DNA of 64,000 nucleotides from Roseisalinus antarcticus (GCF_900172355.1 NZ_FWFZ01000005.1:124001-188000); one strand, 5' to 3'; shown: positions 26,245 to 35,720, counted from the stretch's first letter. Translations and numbers: made by a program. Notes: generated by a model not told the origin, from the sequence alone.

Positions 26245-26576
26245 GCGAATACATGACCGAAGAGGACGTGCTGACCGTGGTCACCCGCCTGTCACGCCCA
26301 AGGCTTGCGCGGTTCCTGGAGGACGATCTGGTGCGGCCCGACCGGACCAGCCGCGGCCCGGTGTTTCGCCAGATCGACGTCGCGCGGCTCACCCTGCTCT
26401 GCGAGCTGAGCGACGACCTGGAGATCGACGAGACCGTGCTGGGCGTGATCGTGGCGCTGCTGGACGAATTGCACGGCGTGCGGCAGGACCTGCGCACCAT
26501 CGCCCGCGCGATCGAGGCGCAGCCCCCCGACCTGCGGGCCCGGATCGGCGCCCTGCTGCGCGAGCCGGGGGCCTAG
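26241..26576 (+). CDS. cbpM: Chaperone modulator CbpM / MerR-like small protein
   Basis: A 111-residue, mostly helical protein whose ATG overlaps the cbpA stop. The N-terminal half (TEEDVLTVVTRLSRPRLARF, then GPVFRQIDVARLTLLCEL) has the MerR-like winged-helix pattern kept in CbpM. The C-terminal half is a coiled helix (LLDELHGVRQDLRTIARAI). CbpM binds the J domain of CbpA and inhibits it, so this pair should tune DnaK activity. The strict linkage makes CbpM the best call; a MerR-type DNA-binding regulator is the alternative. Confidence 0.8.
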   Translation: MSEYMTEEDVLTVVTRLSRPRLARFLEDDLVRPDRTSRGPVFRQIDVARLTLLCELSDDLEIDETVLGVIVALLDELHGVRQDLRTIARAIEAQPPDLRARIGALLREPGA

Positions 26577-26596
26577 GCCGGGGCCGTCCCGCTGTG

Positions 26597-27148
26597 TCAG
26601 CCTAACCCCCGAAGCCGCCCCAGCAGGTCGGCGGCGCGGCGCACGCCGAACCGCTTGATGAGGCGGCCGCGCACATCGTCGACTGTGCGCGGGCTCAGCC
26701 CGAGCCGGGCGGCGATCTCCTTGCTGGTCAGGCGCCGGCTCATCAGCTCCAGCACCTGCCGTTCGCGCTTGGACAGGCGGATCGGCTCGGCGTCGTGGAT
26801 CGGCGCGATGCTCATCACCACGCGGGCCAGCGGATCGCGCGGGTCGAGTGTCCGGGCCCGGAACCGGCACCAGATCCCGTGGCCGGCGCGGTGCCGCATC
26901 AACCGCTCGTCGGTATAGTGCCCCGATTGCTGGAGCACGCTCAGCCCGATGTCGCGGATCCGCTCGAATTCCTCCTGCGAGCCGTAGAGCACGCGGAAGG
27001 ACCGCCCGACCAGGTCGCCGACCTCATAGCCGAGCATCGCCGCGAAGGTCCCGTTGCAGGCGCGGATAAACCGTTGTTCCGCCATCACGATCCCGACGGG
27101 GGCCGCGTCGAAGGCCAGCAGGGCGGTGTCAGTGGGAACCGAGTGCAT
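26597..27148 (-). CDS. PAS-LuxR transcriptional regulator
   Basis: A regulator of 183 residues if started at 27148, up to 195 from 27184. The N-terminal PAS domain (ALLAFDAAPVGIVMAEQRF to MSIAPIHD, about 120 residues) includes the ACNGTFAAMLGY core. The C-terminal LuxR helix-turn-helix reads LSKRERQVLELMSRRLTSKE, then IAARLGLSPRTVDDVRGRL. It probably senses a small ligand or redox state in the cytoplasm and controls the divergent M20/ABC catabolic operon. I prefer 27148 because an upstream start would place the operator-like repeats inside the gene and leave almost no promoter space. Neither start has a clear Shine-Dalgarno. Confidence 0.85.
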   Translation of the reverse strand: MHSVPTDTALLAFDAAPVGIVMAEQRFIRACNGTFAAMLGYEVGDLVGRSFRVLYGSQEEFERIRDIGLSVLQQSGHYTDERLMRHRAGHGIWCRFRARTLDPRDPLARVVMSIAPIHDAEPIRLSKRERQVLELMSRRLTSKEIAARLGLSPRTVDDVRGRLIKRFGVRRAADLLGRLRGLG

Positions 27149-27149
27149 G

Positions 27150-27177
27150 CCGTATTCATACGGTATTGAGACCGTAT
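27150..27177. promoter_or_regulatory. Three alternating CCGTAT half-sites, candidate PAS-LuxR operator
   Basis: CCGTAT-TC-ATACGG (27150-27163) and ATACGGT-ATTGAG-ACCGTAT (27158-27177) are overlapping perfect inverted repeats sharing the middle half-site. They fill the 52-base gap between the regulator and the M20 gene, so binding could affect both promoters. The repeats are seen directly; the binding protein is inferred. Confidence 0.55.
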
Positions 27178-27200
27178 TTGTCATCGGCAATAGTTTCCCC

Positions 27201-28526
27201 ATGACCCACGCCCCCGACGCCTCCCCCGCCCTGCCTGCGCTGTCGGCCGCCCTGGCCGAGCGGCGCGACGACCTGATCGCCTTGACGCAGGACCTGATCC
27301 GCATTCCGACGCTGAACCCGCCGGGCGAAAACTACCGCGAGATCTGCGACTATCTCGACCGCCGCCTGCGCACCTCGGGGTTCGAGACCCAGATGATCCG
27401 CGCCGAGGGCACCCCCGGCGACAGCGACCGCTATCCGCGCTGGAACGTCGTCGCCCGTCGCGAGGGCACCCGACCGGGCGACTGCGTCCACCTGACAAGC
27501 CATATCGACGTGGTCGATGTCGGCGCCGGCTGGACGGTGGACCCGTTCGGCGGCGCCCTGATCGACGGCAGGATCTATGGCCGCGGCGCCTGCGACATGA
27601 AGGGCGGGCTGGCCGCCTCGATCATCGCGGCCGAGGCGTTCCTTGCGACCTGCCCCGATTTTGCCGGCGCGATCGAGATCTCGGGCACCGCGGACGAGGA
27701 ATCGGGCGGCTACGGCGGGGTCGCCTATCTGGCCGAACGGGGGTTCTTCTCGCCGCAGAAGGTGCAGCACGTGATCATCCCCGAGCCGCTGCAAAAGGAC
27801 CGGGTCTGCCTTGGCCACCGGGGCGGCTGGTGGGCCGAGATCGAGACTTTCGGCGAGATCGCCCATGGTTCCATGCCGTTCCTGGGCGATTGCGCGGTCC
27901 GGCACATGGGGGCGGTTCTTCAGGCGTTCGAGGACAAGCTCTTTCCCGCCATGGCCGCGCGGCGGACAGAAATGCCGGTGGTGCCCGAAGGGGCGCGGTC
28001 CTCGACGATGAACATCAACTCGATCCACGGCGGCCAGGCGGAGCGGCTGGCGGGCTCGACCGCCCTGCCCTCGCATTGTGTTCCGGACAGCTGCCGGATC
28101 GTGATAGACCGGCGCTACCTGGTCGAGGAAACCCGCGACAGCGTCAAGGCAGAGATCGCGGGCCTGCTGGACGGGCTGAAGGCGACGCGACCGAATTTCG
28201 ACTATGCCATGAAGGAGCTGAACCACGTGATCCCCTCCATGACCGACCGCGACGCGCCGGTGGCCCGCACCGTGGCTGCGGCCATCGCCGAGGTGCTGGG
28301 CCGCGAGGCGGAGTTCGTCGCCTCGCCCGGCAGCTATGACCAGAAACACATCGACCGGATCGGCAAGCTGAAAAATTGCGTGGCCTACGGGCCCGGCCTG
28401 CTGGAACTTGCCCACATGCCGGATGAATATGTGGGCGTAGACGATATGATGGACAGTGCCGACGTGATGGCCAGAAGCCTTGTGGCGCTGCTGTTGCCGA
28501 CAGACGAGACGCGCCCGCCCCACTAG
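27201..28526 (+). CDS. M20-family metallopeptidase / amidohydrolase (ArgE/DapE-like)
   Basis: A 441-residue dizinc hydrolase of the acetylornithine deacetylase and succinyl-diaminopimelate desuccinylase group. Metal and catalytic residues are in place: HLTSHIDVVD, GACDMKGG (bridging Asp), ADEESGG (Glu-Glu pair), IIPEP and the late SPGSYDQKH. The dimerisation domain lies between, from about residue 220 to 340. It cleaves an amide bond of an N-acyl amino acid or small peptide. It is the first gene of a tightly packed operon with a peptide-type ABC importer and further hydrolases, so it probably acts on the imported compound. The ATG at 27201 lacks a clear Shine-Dalgarno; an in-frame ATG at 27147 would overlap the divergent regulator. 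Confidence 0.85.
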   Translation: MTHAPDASPALPALSAALAERRDDLIALTQDLIRIPTLNPPGENYREICDYLDRRLRTSGFETQMIRAEGTPGDSDRYPRWNVVARREGTRPGDCVHLTSHIDVVDVGAGWTVDPFGGALIDGRIYGRGACDMKGGLAASIIAAEAFLATCPDFAGAIEISGTADEESGGYGGVAYLAERGFFSPQKVQHVIIPEPLQKDRVCLGHRGGWWAEIETFGEIAHGSMPFLGDCAVRHMGAVLQAFEDKLFPAMAARRTEMPVVPEGARSSTMNINSIHGGQAERLAGSTALPSHCVPDSCRIVIDRRYLVEETRDSVKAEIAGLLDGLKATRPNFDYAMKELNHVIPSMTDRDAPVARTVAAAIAEVLGREAEFVASPGSYDQKHIDRIGKLKNCVAYGPGLLELAHMPDEYVGVDDMMDSADVMARSLVALLLPTDETRPPH

Positions 28527-28561
28527 GACGGGCCAGACACCTTCACCGGGGAGACCATGCA

Positions 28562-30037
28562 ATGACACGATTTACCAGATTGGCACTGGCCGGATCGGCG
28601 GCGTTCTTCGCCACCGCCGCCACCGCCCAGACCACCGACATCAACGTCGCGATGCAGCTGGAGCCGCCGAACCTCGACCCCACCGGGGGGGCCGCGCAGG
28701 CCATCGATTCGGTGGTCTATTCCAACATCTTCGAGGGTCTCACCCGGTTCATGTCCGACGGCTCCGTGGTGCCGGGGCTGGCCGAAAGCTGGGAGATTTC
28801 CGACGACGGGCTGGTCTATACCTTCACCCTGCACGACGGGGTGAGCTTCCACGACGGCACCACGATGGACGCCGAGGACGTCAAGTTCAGCCTCGACCGC
28901 GCCCGGGCCGAGGACAGCACCAACGCGCAGAAGGGCCTGTTTGCCGGGATCACCGACGTGACCGTGATCGACCCGCTGACGGTGCAGGTCACGCTGGACG
29001 CGCCCAACGGCTCTTTCCTGTTCAACATGGCCTGGGGCGACGCGGTGATCGTGGCCCCCGAAAGCATCGACGACATCGCCTCGACACCGATCGGCACCGG
29101 CGCGTTCAAGTTCGACAGCTGGGTCCAGGGCGATCGGCTGACCATCACGCGTAACGACGATTACTGGGGCACGCCGGCGGCGCTGGAATCGGCGACCTTC
29201 CGCTTCATCTCGGACCCGACGGCGGCGTTTGCCGCGATGATGGCCGAGGACGTGGACGTCTACGTCGGCTTCCCCGCGCCCGAGAACCTGCCGCAATTCG
29301 AGGCGGACCCCCGCTTTCAGGTGCTGGTCGGCAATACCGAGGGCGAGACGATCCTCGCCATGAACAACAAGATGCCGCCCTTCGACAACGTGCTGGTGCG
29401 CGAAGCCGTGGCCCATGCCATCGACCGGCAGGCGATCATCGACGGGGCGATGTATGGCCTTGGCACCCCCATCGGCACGCATTTCGCGCCGCACAACCCC
29501 GATTACGTCGACCTGACCGGGCTGTCCGAGTATGACCCCGACCGCTCCCGCGCCCTGCTGGCCGAGGCCGGGTTGCCCGACGGGTTCACCACCACGCTGA
29601 AGCTGCCGCCGCCGTCCTACGCGCGCCGCGGCGGAGAGATCATCGCGGCCCAGCTGCGCGCCGTGGGGATCGAGACCGAGATCGAGAACCAGGAATGGGC
29701 ACAATGGCTGGAGACCACGTTTGGCGGCAAGGATTTCGGCCTGACCATCGTCAGCCATACCGAGCCCATGGACATCGGCATCTATGCCAACCCCGACTAT
29801 TACTTCCAATATGACAACCCGGCCTTCCAGGAGGTCATGACGACGCTTGAGGCCACCACCGATCCCGCCGCGCGGTCGGACCTTCTGGCGCAGGCGCAGA
29901 GGATCATCGCCGAGGACTACGTCAACGGCTATCTCTTCGAGTTGGCCGTGCCGACGGTCGCCCGGGCGGGTATCGAGGGGCTGTGGCTGAACCAGCCCAC
30001 CGCGGCCATCGACCTGACCGGCGTCACCTGGCCCTGA
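28562..30037 (+). CDS. ABC transporter substrate-binding protein, peptide/dipeptide type (SBP_bac_5)
   Basis: A 491-residue periplasmic binding protein. The signal peptide ends in ATAATAQ near residue 23. The mature chain begins with the family pattern ...EPPNLDP, then SNIFEGLTRF, GLAESWEISDDGLVYTFTLHDGVSFHDG and the later VREAVAHAIDRQAII. Cluster C binding proteins of this kind carry dipeptides, opines, glutathione or sugars, so the ligand is not fixed. It lies 35 bases after the M20 hydrolase and is followed by a strong hairpin before the permease genes. The combination suggests uptake of an N-acylated or amide-linked amino compound. Confidence 0.92.
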   Translation: MTRFTRLALAGSAAFFATAATAQTTDINVAMQLEPPNLDPTGGAAQAIDSVVYSNIFEGLTRFMSDGSVVPGLAESWEISDDGLVYTFTLHDGVSFHDGTTMDAEDVKFSLDRARAEDSTNAQKGLFAGITDVTVIDPLTVQVTLDAPNGSFLFNMAWGDAVIVAPESIDDIASTPIGTGAFKFDSWVQGDRLTITRNDDYWGTPAALESATFRFISDPTAAFAAMMAEDVDVYVGFPAPENLPQFEADPRFQVLVGNTEGETILAMNNKMPPFDNVLVREAVAHAIDRQAIIDGAMYGLGTPIGTHFAPHNPDYVDLTGLSEYDPDRSRALLAEAGLPDGFTTTLKLPPPSYARRGGEIIAAQLRAVGIETEIENQEWAQWLETTFGGKDFGLTIVSHTEPMDIGIYANPDYYFQYDNPAFQEVMTTLEATTDPAARSDLLAQAQRIIAEDYVNGYLFELAVPTVARAGIEGLWLNQPTAAIDLTGVTWP

Positions 30038-30045
30038 GCCCTTTC

Positions 30046-30081
30046 GGCGAGTGGCGCGGCCCGATGGTCGCGCCACTCGCC
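30046..30081 (+). terminator. GC-rich 13-bp hairpin after the binding-protein gene
   Basis: GGCGAGTGGCGCG (30046-30058) pairs perfectly with CGCGCCACTCGCC (30069-30081) over a 10-base loop. It begins nine bases after the binding-protein stop, before the permease genes and without a T-run. That position favours partial termination or 3'-end protection, which would raise binding-protein output over permease, rather than a full terminator. Confidence 0.65.
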
Positions 30082-30173
30082 GCACCGGATCCTTGCGCCC
30101 GTCTTTCTGTTCCTGACATTCGGTCTGACCCCATGCCCGTTGCCCTGCCCGATCCCACAGGAGCGGCCCGACC

Positions 30174-31121
30174 GTGATCCGGTACACGCTCGGCCGCCTT
30201 GTCTCTCTCGGCCTCAGCCTCGTCGTTGCGTCGCTGGTGATCTTTGCCGTGGTCGAGGTCGTGCCGGGCGACCCCGCCGCCTACATGCTGGGCGTCAACG
30301 CGCGGCCCGACACGGTCGCGGCGCTGCGGGCCGAGCTTGGCCTCGATGGCACGGTGCAGGAACGCTATCTGGGCTGGGTCACGGGCATGCTGCAGGGCGA
30401 TTTCGGCGTCTCCTACACCTATCGCACCCCGGTGTCCGAGATGATCGGCGACCGGATCTGGGTGTCCCTGCCGCTTGCCCTCTATGCCCTCAGCCTGTCG
30501 GTCCTGATAGCCTTTCCGGCGGGCATCTACGCGGCCAGCCGGCGGGGCCGGCCCGGTGACATCGGCGTCATGGGCGCCACGCAATTGGGCGTGGCGATCC
30601 CGAATTTCTGGTTCGCGATGATCCTGGTGCTGATCTTCGCGATCAAGCTGCGCTGGTTCTCGGCGGGCGGGTTCTCGGGCTGGGACGCGGGGGTCTGGAG
30701 CGGGCTCAAATCGCTGACCCTGCCGGCGATCGCGCTCGCCCTGCCGCAGGCGGCGATCCTGGCGCGGGTCATGCGCTCGTCCCTGCTGGACATGCTGGGC
30801 GAGGATTTCATCCGCACCGCGCGGGCCAAGGGCCTCAGCCGCCGGCAGGCGCTGTGGCGGCACGCGGTGCGCAACGCGCTGATCCCGGTGCTGACGATCA
30901 TCGGCCTGCAATTCTCTTTCCTGCTGGCGGGGGGCATCGTGATCGAACAGGTGTTCTTCCTGCCCGGGCTGGGGCGGCTGATCTTCCAGGCGATTTCCGC
31001 CCGTGACCTGATCGTGGTGGAAAGCGTCGTGATGCTGCTGGTGTTCCTGGTGATCGTGGTCAACTTCGCGGTGGATCTCGCCTATGCCGCGGTCGATCCG
31101 CGGCTGAGGACGCGGGCATGA
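30174..31121 (+). CDS. ABC transporter permease, DppB-like
   Basis: A 315-residue inner-membrane permease with six predicted helices. It opens with the DppB/OppB N-terminus (MIRYTLGRLVSLGLSLVVAS) and the GDPA turn. The cytoplasmic EAA loop that meets the ATPase is clear: FIRTARAKGLSRRQALWRHA, then the NALIPVL end. The GTG at 30174 is the start, with ACAGGAG about 11 bases before it. Its stop overlaps the next permease start (ATGA). Together with that permease it forms the membrane channel of the importer. Confidence 0.92.
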   Translation: MIRYTLGRLVSLGLSLVVASLVIFAVVEVVPGDPAAYMLGVNARPDTVAALRAELGLDGTVQERYLGWVTGMLQGDFGVSYTYRTPVSEMIGDRIWVSLPLALYALSLSVLIAFPAGIYAASRRGRPGDIGVMGATQLGVAIPNFWFAMILVLIFAIKLRWFSAGGFSGWDAGVWSGLKSLTLPAIALALPQAAILARVMRSSLLDMLGEDFIRTARAKGLSRRQALWRHAVRNALIPVLTIIGLQFSFLLAGGIVIEQVFFLPGLGRLIFQAISARDLIVVESVVMLLVFLVIVVNFAVDLAYAAVDPRLRTRA

Positions 31122-31939
31122 GGTGGCCGCGCAGCCTTGTCGTCGGCGCGATCCTGTCGCTGGTCTTTCTCGGGGGCGCGGCGCTGTCCTTCGTCTGGAC
31201 GCCCTATGACATCGAGCTTCTGGACATTCCGGCCAAGCTGCAATCGCCGAGCCTGGCGCACCCGCTCGGCACCGACCAGCTGGGCCGCGACATCCTGTCG
31301 ATGATCATGATGGGGGCGCGGACCTCGATCGCGGTGGCGCTGCTGGCCGTGGGCATCGGGATGGGGCTGGGGGTGCCGCTGGGGCTGCTCGCCGCCGCCC
31401 GGCGCGGGTCGCTTCTGGACGAGGCGATCATGCGCGGCAACGACCTGATCTTTGCCTTCCCCAGCCTCGTGATCGCGATCCTGATCACCGCCGTCTTCGG
31501 CGCGGGGGCGATGAACGCGATCATCGCCATCGGCATCTTCAACATCCCCGTCTTCGCCCGCCTGACCCGCGGCGGGGCGCTGTCGTTCTGGTCGCGGGAG
31601 TTCATCCTCGCCGCCCGGGTCTCGGGCAAGTCCCCGGCCCGGATCTCGGTCGAGCATATCCTGCCCAACATCGCGAACCTGATGATCGTGCAGGGCACCA
31701 TCCAGTTCTCGCTCGGCATTCTGGCCGAGGCGGCACTGTCCTACATCGGCCTCGGGGCACAACCGCCGACCGCGAGCTGGGGCAGGATGCTCGCCGACGC
31801 GCAGACCCTGGCAAGCATCGCGCCCCATGTGGCACTGGTCCCGGGGCTGGCCATCGTCTTCATGGTGCTGGGCCTGAACCTGATGGGCGACGGCCTGCGC
31901 GACCTGCTCGACCCGCGCATCCGGGTGACACGGACATGA
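31118..31939 (+). CDS. ABC transporter permease, DppC-like
   Basis: A 273-residue permease. It carries the DppC/OppC landmark HPLGTDQLGRDILS near residue 48 and the EAA loop FILAARVSGKSPARISVEHILPN. It ends with the family GDGLRDLLDPRIR. About five to six membrane helices are evident. Both ends overlap neighbours by four bases (permease before, ATPase after), so it is co-translated with them. It should pair with the DppB-like protein to form the transmembrane pore. Confidence 0.92.
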   Translation: MRWPRSLVVGAILSLVFLGGAALSFVWTPYDIELLDIPAKLQSPSLAHPLGTDQLGRDILSMIMMGARTSIAVALLAVGIGMGLGVPLGLLAAARRGSLLDEAIMRGNDLIFAFPSLVIAILITAVFGAGAMNAIIAIGIFNIPVFARLTRGGALSFWSREFILAARVSGKSPARISVEHILPNIANLMIVQGTIQFSLGILAEAALSYIGLGAQPPTASWGRMLADAQTLASIAPHVALVPGLAIVFMVLGLNLMGDGLRDLLDPRIRVTRT

Positions 31940-33540
31940 GCCTGCTTTCGATCGAGACCCTCGGCCTCTCCATCGGCGGAACCGGGATCCTGCGTGACGT
32001 GTCGCTGACGGTCGCCCCCGGAGAGATCGTGGCCATCACCGGAGAGAGCGGGTCCGGCAAGTCGATGACCGCCCTCGCCACCATGGGCCTTGCCCCCGAC
32101 CGGGCGGCCACCACGGGGCGCATCCTGCTTGACGGCACGGATATTCTGGCAACCCCCGAGGCGCAGCTGTGTGCCATGCGGGGCCGCGAGATGGGCATGG
32201 TCTTTCAGGAGCCGATGACCGCGCTGAACCCGGTGCAGACCATCGGCGCACAGGTCGCCGAGACCATCCGCATCCACGAGAACATCCCCAAGGCCCAGGC
32301 GCGAGATCGCGCCCGCGCCATGCTGACCCGCGTCGGCCTGCCCGAGGACCGCTTTCCCCTGTCGCGCTATCCGCACGAGCTGTCGGGCGGTCAGCGCCAG
32401 CGGGTGGTGATCGCCATGGCCATCGCGCTACGGCCGAAACTGCTGATCGCGGACGAGCCGACAACGGCGCTGGATGTCACCACGCAGGCCCGGATTCTGG
32501 ACCTGCTGCGCGGGCTGACGGAGGAGTTCGGCATGGGCCTGCTGATGATCACCCACGATCTGGCCGTCGTCGCCGACATGGCCGACCGGATCGTCGTGAT
32601 GCAGAACGGCGCGGTGGTCGAGACCGGGGCCACGCCCGACCTGCTGCGCGAGATGCGGCACCCCTACACCCGCGCGCTCTTTGCCGCGTCGGCCCATGCG
32701 GTCGACCTGCCCCCCGCCCCCGCGCCCGCCCCGCTGCTGGAGGTCAGGGGCGTGCATCGCAGCTATCGCCGGCCGCGCCGCAGCCTCTTTGGACCGCGGC
32801 CCGAGATCCAGGCGGTGCGCGACGTCTCGTTCACCCTGAACCGGGGCGAGCGGCTGGGGCTGGTGGGCGAATCCGGCTGCGGCAAGTCGACCCTGACCCG
32901 GGCGCTTCTGGGACTGGAGCCGGTGCAGTCGGGCAGCATCACCCTGGGCGGCGCCCCGGTCTGGACCGACCGCCACCCCAACCTCGCCGTGCGCCGGCAG
33001 ATGCAGGTCGTGTTCCAGGACCCCTACGGCAGCTTCAACCCGCGCCACCGGGTCTCGCGCCTGATCACCGAGCCGTTCCACCTGCTGCCCGATCCGCCCC
33101 AGGGGGCCGCGCGGGACCGCAAGGTGGCCGAGGCGCTGACCGCCGTGGGCCTCGCGCCGAAAGATGCCAGGAAATACATCCACGAGTTTTCCGGCGGCCA
33201 GCGCCAACGCATCGCCATCGCGCGGGCGCTGATCAACGACCCCGCGCTGATCGTCTTCGACGAGGCGGTCTCGGCGCTCGACGTCTCGGTCCGGGCGCAG
33301 GTGCTGGACCTGCTCGCCGACCTCTGCCGTCAGCGGCCGCTCAGCTATCTGTTCATCAGCCACGACCTGAGCGTCGTGCGCACGATCACCGACAAGGTGA
33401 TGGTCATGCAGGCCGGCGAAATCGTCGAGCAGGGCCCGACGGAGCAGGTCTTCTCCGCGCCCCGGCACCCCTACACCAAGGCCCTTTTGGCCGCCGCCCC
33501 GCAACTGCCCGATCTGAGGACCACCGCCCATGCCCCTTGA
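31936..33540 (+). CDS. Fused ABC transporter ATPase (DppD-DppF-like double domain)
   Basis: A 534-residue protein with two complete ABC ATPase domains, replacing separate D and F subunits. Domain 1 has Walker A GESGSGKS at 36-43, signature LSGGQRQR near 150 and Walker B LLIADEP. Domain 2 has Walker [10 protein letters not shown] near 312, signature FSGGQRQR near 418 and Walker B LIVFDEA. The linker near residues 255-275 is Pro/Ala-rich. It energises the adjacent permease pair. The start overlaps the permease stop by ATGA, and its last codons overlap the aldehyde dehydrogenase start. The second ABC system of this window keeps the two ATPases separate. Confidence 0.92.
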   Translation: MSLLSIETLGLSIGGTGILRDVSLTVAPGEIVAITGESGSGKSMTALATMGLAPDRAATTGRILLDGTDILATPEAQLCAMRGREMGMVFQEPMTALNPVQTIGAQVAETIRIHENIPKAQARDRARAMLTRVGLPEDRFPLSRYPHELSGGQRQRVVIAMAIALRPKLLIADEPTTALDVTTQARILDLLRGLTEEFGMGLLMITHDLAVVADMADRIVVMQNGAVVETGATPDLLREMRHPYTRALFAASAHAVDLPPAPAPAPLLEVRGVHRSYRRPRRSLFGPRPEIQAVRDVSFTLNRGERLGLVGESGCGKSTLTRALLGLEPVQSGSITLGGAPVWTDRHPNLAVRRQMQVVFQDPYGSFNPRHRVSRLITEPFHLLPDPPQGAARDRKVAEALTAVGLAPKDARKYIHEFSGGQRQRIAIARALINDPALIVFDEAVSALDVSVRAQVLDLLADLCRQRPLSYLFISHDLSVVRTITDKVMVMQAGEIVEQGPTEQVFSAPRHPYTKALLAAAPQLPDLRTTAHAP

Positions 33541-34978
33541 GCCCTTTGGCATCCCCGAAGCCTGCCACCTGATCGGCGGCGCCTGGTCCCCGGGGGCCGA
33601 GACGCTCGTCCTGTCGAACCCGTCGACCGGCGCCCCGATCACGACCATCGCCCGGGGCGGCGCCCCCGAGGTCGACGCCGCCGTGGCCGCCGCCCGCACC
33701 GCGCTGGAGGGCGCCTGGGGCCGCATGACCGCGCTGGAGCGGGGCCGCATCCTGACCCGCCTCGGCCAGCTGATCCTGACCCGGACCGAGGACCTGGCAG
33801 AGCTCGAATCCCGCGACGTGGGCAAGCCGCTGACCCAGGCGCGGGCCGATGCCACAGCACTGGCCCGCTACATGGAGTTTTACGGCGGCGCCGCCGACAA
33901 GGTGATGGGCGAGACGATCCCCTATCTCGACGGCTATACCGTCTATACCCTGCGCGAGCCGCACGGGGTGACCGGGCATATCATCCCCTGGAACTACCCG
34001 ATGCAGATCATCGGCCGCTCGGTCGGGGCGGCGCTCGCCATGGGCAACGCCTGCGTGCTGAAGCCCGCCGAAGAGGCCTGCCTCACCGCGCTCGCCTTCG
34101 CCGCGCTGGCCCGCGAGGCGGGGCTGCCGCCGGGGGCGCTGAACGTGGTGACGGGGCTGGGGGCCGAGGCCGGCGCGGCGCTTGCCGGCCATCCGGGCGT
34201 GCAGCACCTGTCGTTCACCGGGTCCGTGGGCGTGGGCAGCCTGATCCAGGCCGCCGCGGCGCGGAACGTGGTGCCGGTGACGCTGGAACTGGGCGGCAAA
34301 TCCCCGCAGATCGTCTTCGACGACGCCGATATCGACCGCGCCCTGCCGTTTCTCGTCAATGCCGGGGTGCAGAACGCGGGCCAGACCTGCTCGGCCTCCT
34401 CGCGCATCCTGGTGCAGCAAGGCGTCTACGATCAGGTGCGCGACCGCATGTCAGCGGCCTACGGAAATCTGACCGTCGGCCCGGCGATGTCGGACCCTTC
34501 GGTCGGCCCGCTGATCTCGGCCCGGCAGAAGGCCATCGTGGAGGGGTTCCTGGCGCAGGGCGACGGTCTGACCGTCGCGGCGCGCGGCCAGATCGTCGCG
34601 GACGCGCCAGAGGCCGGGCACTACGTCGCGCCCACGCTCTTTGCAGATGTGCCGCCCGATCATGCGCTCGCGCAGGACGAGATCTTCGGCCCCGTTCAGG
34701 CCCTGATCCCGTTCGAGGACGAGGCCGAGGCCCTGCGCATCGCGAACGGCACCGCCTACGGGCTGGTCGCCGCCGTCTGGACCCGCGATGGCGGGCGGCA
34801 GATGCGGCTGGCGCGAAAACTGCACGCGGGACAGGTCTTCGTGAACAATTACGGCGCGGGGGGCGGGGCAGAGCTGCCCTTCGGCGGGGTCGGAAAATCG
34901 GGCCACGGGCGTGAAAAGGGCTTCGAGGCGCTCTATGGTTTTTCGCAACTGAAAACTGTCGCAGCATGGCATGGGTGA
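33530..34978 (+). CDS. Aldehyde dehydrogenase family protein
   Basis: A 482-residue NAD(P)-dependent aldehyde dehydrogenase. The catalytic Cys287 lies in NAGQTCSASSR and the general-base Glu in VTLELGGKSPQ. The cofactor loop reads FTGSVGVG and the oxyanion Asn is in IIPWNYPMQI. The sequence has the general look of betaine- or gamma-aminobutyraldehyde-type enzymes, but the substrate cannot be fixed. The start overlaps the last codons of the ABC ATPase by 11 bases, and the stop overlaps the SDR gene. It probably oxidises an aldehyde released from the imported compound to a carboxylic acid in the cytoplasm. Confidence 0.9.
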   Translation: MPLEPFGIPEACHLIGGAWSPGAETLVLSNPSTGAPITTIARGGAPEVDAAVAAARTALEGAWGRMTALERGRILTRLGQLILTRTEDLAELESRDVGKPLTQARADATALARYMEFYGGAADKVMGETIPYLDGYTVYTLREPHGVTGHIIPWNYPMQIIGRSVGAALAMGNACVLKPAEEACLTALAFAALAREAGLPPGALNVVTGLGAEAGAALAGHPGVQHLSFTGSVGVGSLIQAAAARNVVPVTLELGGKSPQIVFDDADIDRALPFLVNAGVQNAGQTCSASSRILVQQGVYDQVRDRMSAAYGNLTVGPAMSDPSVGPLISARQKAIVEGFLAQGDGLTVAARGQIVADAPEAGHYVAPTLFADVPPDHALAQDEIFGPVQALIPFEDEAEALRIANGTAYGLVAAVWTRDGGRQMRLARKLHAGQVFVNNYGAGGGAELPFGGVGKSGHGREKGFEALYGFSQLKTVAAWHG

Positions 34979-35720
34979 AAACGTGAGACTGAAAGACAAG
35001 ATCGCCATCGTGACCGGGGCCGGATCCGGCTTTGGCGCAGGCATCGCCGCGAAATTCGCGGCCGAGGGCGCGCATGTCATCGTGGCCGACATCAACGGCG
35101 ACGCGGCGGCCGGGGTCGCGGCCGAGATCGGCGGGACGGCGCAGACCTGCAACGTCGCCGACCGCGACAGCGTGGCGGCCCTGATGGCCGCGGGCGAGGC
35201 CATCGGCCCGCCGGACATCGTCGTCAACAACGCCGGCGTCACCCACCTGCCCGCCCCGACCGAAACCGTCACCGAAGAGGATTTCGACCGGATCACCGCC
35301 GTCAACATGAAGGCGATCTACCTGATGACCCAGGCCATCGTGCCCGGGTTCAAGGCGCGGGGCGCGGGCGTGATCCTGAACATCGCGTCCACGGCCGGGG
35401 TCTCTCCGCGCCCGAACCTGAGCTGGTACAATGCCTCCAAGGGCTGGGTCATCACCGCCACGCGGGCGCTGGCCGTGGAATTGGCCCCCTCGGGCATACG
35501 GGTGAACGCGCTGAACCCGGTGGCGGGCGAGACGCCGCTGCTGAAGTCCTTCATGGGCCAGGACACGCCCGAGATCCGCGCGAAGTTCCTGTCGACGATC
35601 CCGCTGGGCCGCTTTTCCACGCCCGAGGACATGGGCAACGCGGCCTGTTTCCTGTGCTCGGACGAGGCGTCGATGATCACCGGCGTCGCGATGGAGGTCG
35701 ACGGTGGCCGCTGCATATAG
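34971..35720 (+). CDS. Short-chain dehydrogenase/reductase (SDR)
   Basis: A 249-residue classical SDR. The NAD-binding glycine motif is TGAGSGFGAGIA (about residues 15-26), the adenine-ring loop is DINGD, NNAG sits near 85-90, and the catalytic set is Ser (IASTAG), Tyr and Lys (YNASK). The C-terminal DGGRCI follows GVAMEVDGG. The Asp after the second strand favours NAD over NADP. The start at 34971 overlaps the aldehyde dehydrogenase stop by eight bases, and its end overlaps the next gene. A dehydrogenase next to an aldehyde dehydrogenase suggests an alcohol to aldehyde to acid sequence, but this is inference. Confidence 0.9.
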   Translation: MGENVRLKDKIAIVTGAGSGFGAGIAAKFAAEGAHVIVADINGDAAAGVAAEIGGTAQTCNVADRDSVAALMAAGEAIGPPDIVVNNAGVTHLPAPTETVTEEDFDRITAVNMKAIYLMTQAIVPGFKARGAGVILNIASTAGVSPRPNLSWYNASKGWVITATRALAVELAPSGIRVNALNPVAGETPLLKSFMGQDTPEIRAKFLSTIPLGRFSTPEDMGNAACFLCSDEASMITGVAMEVDGGRCI

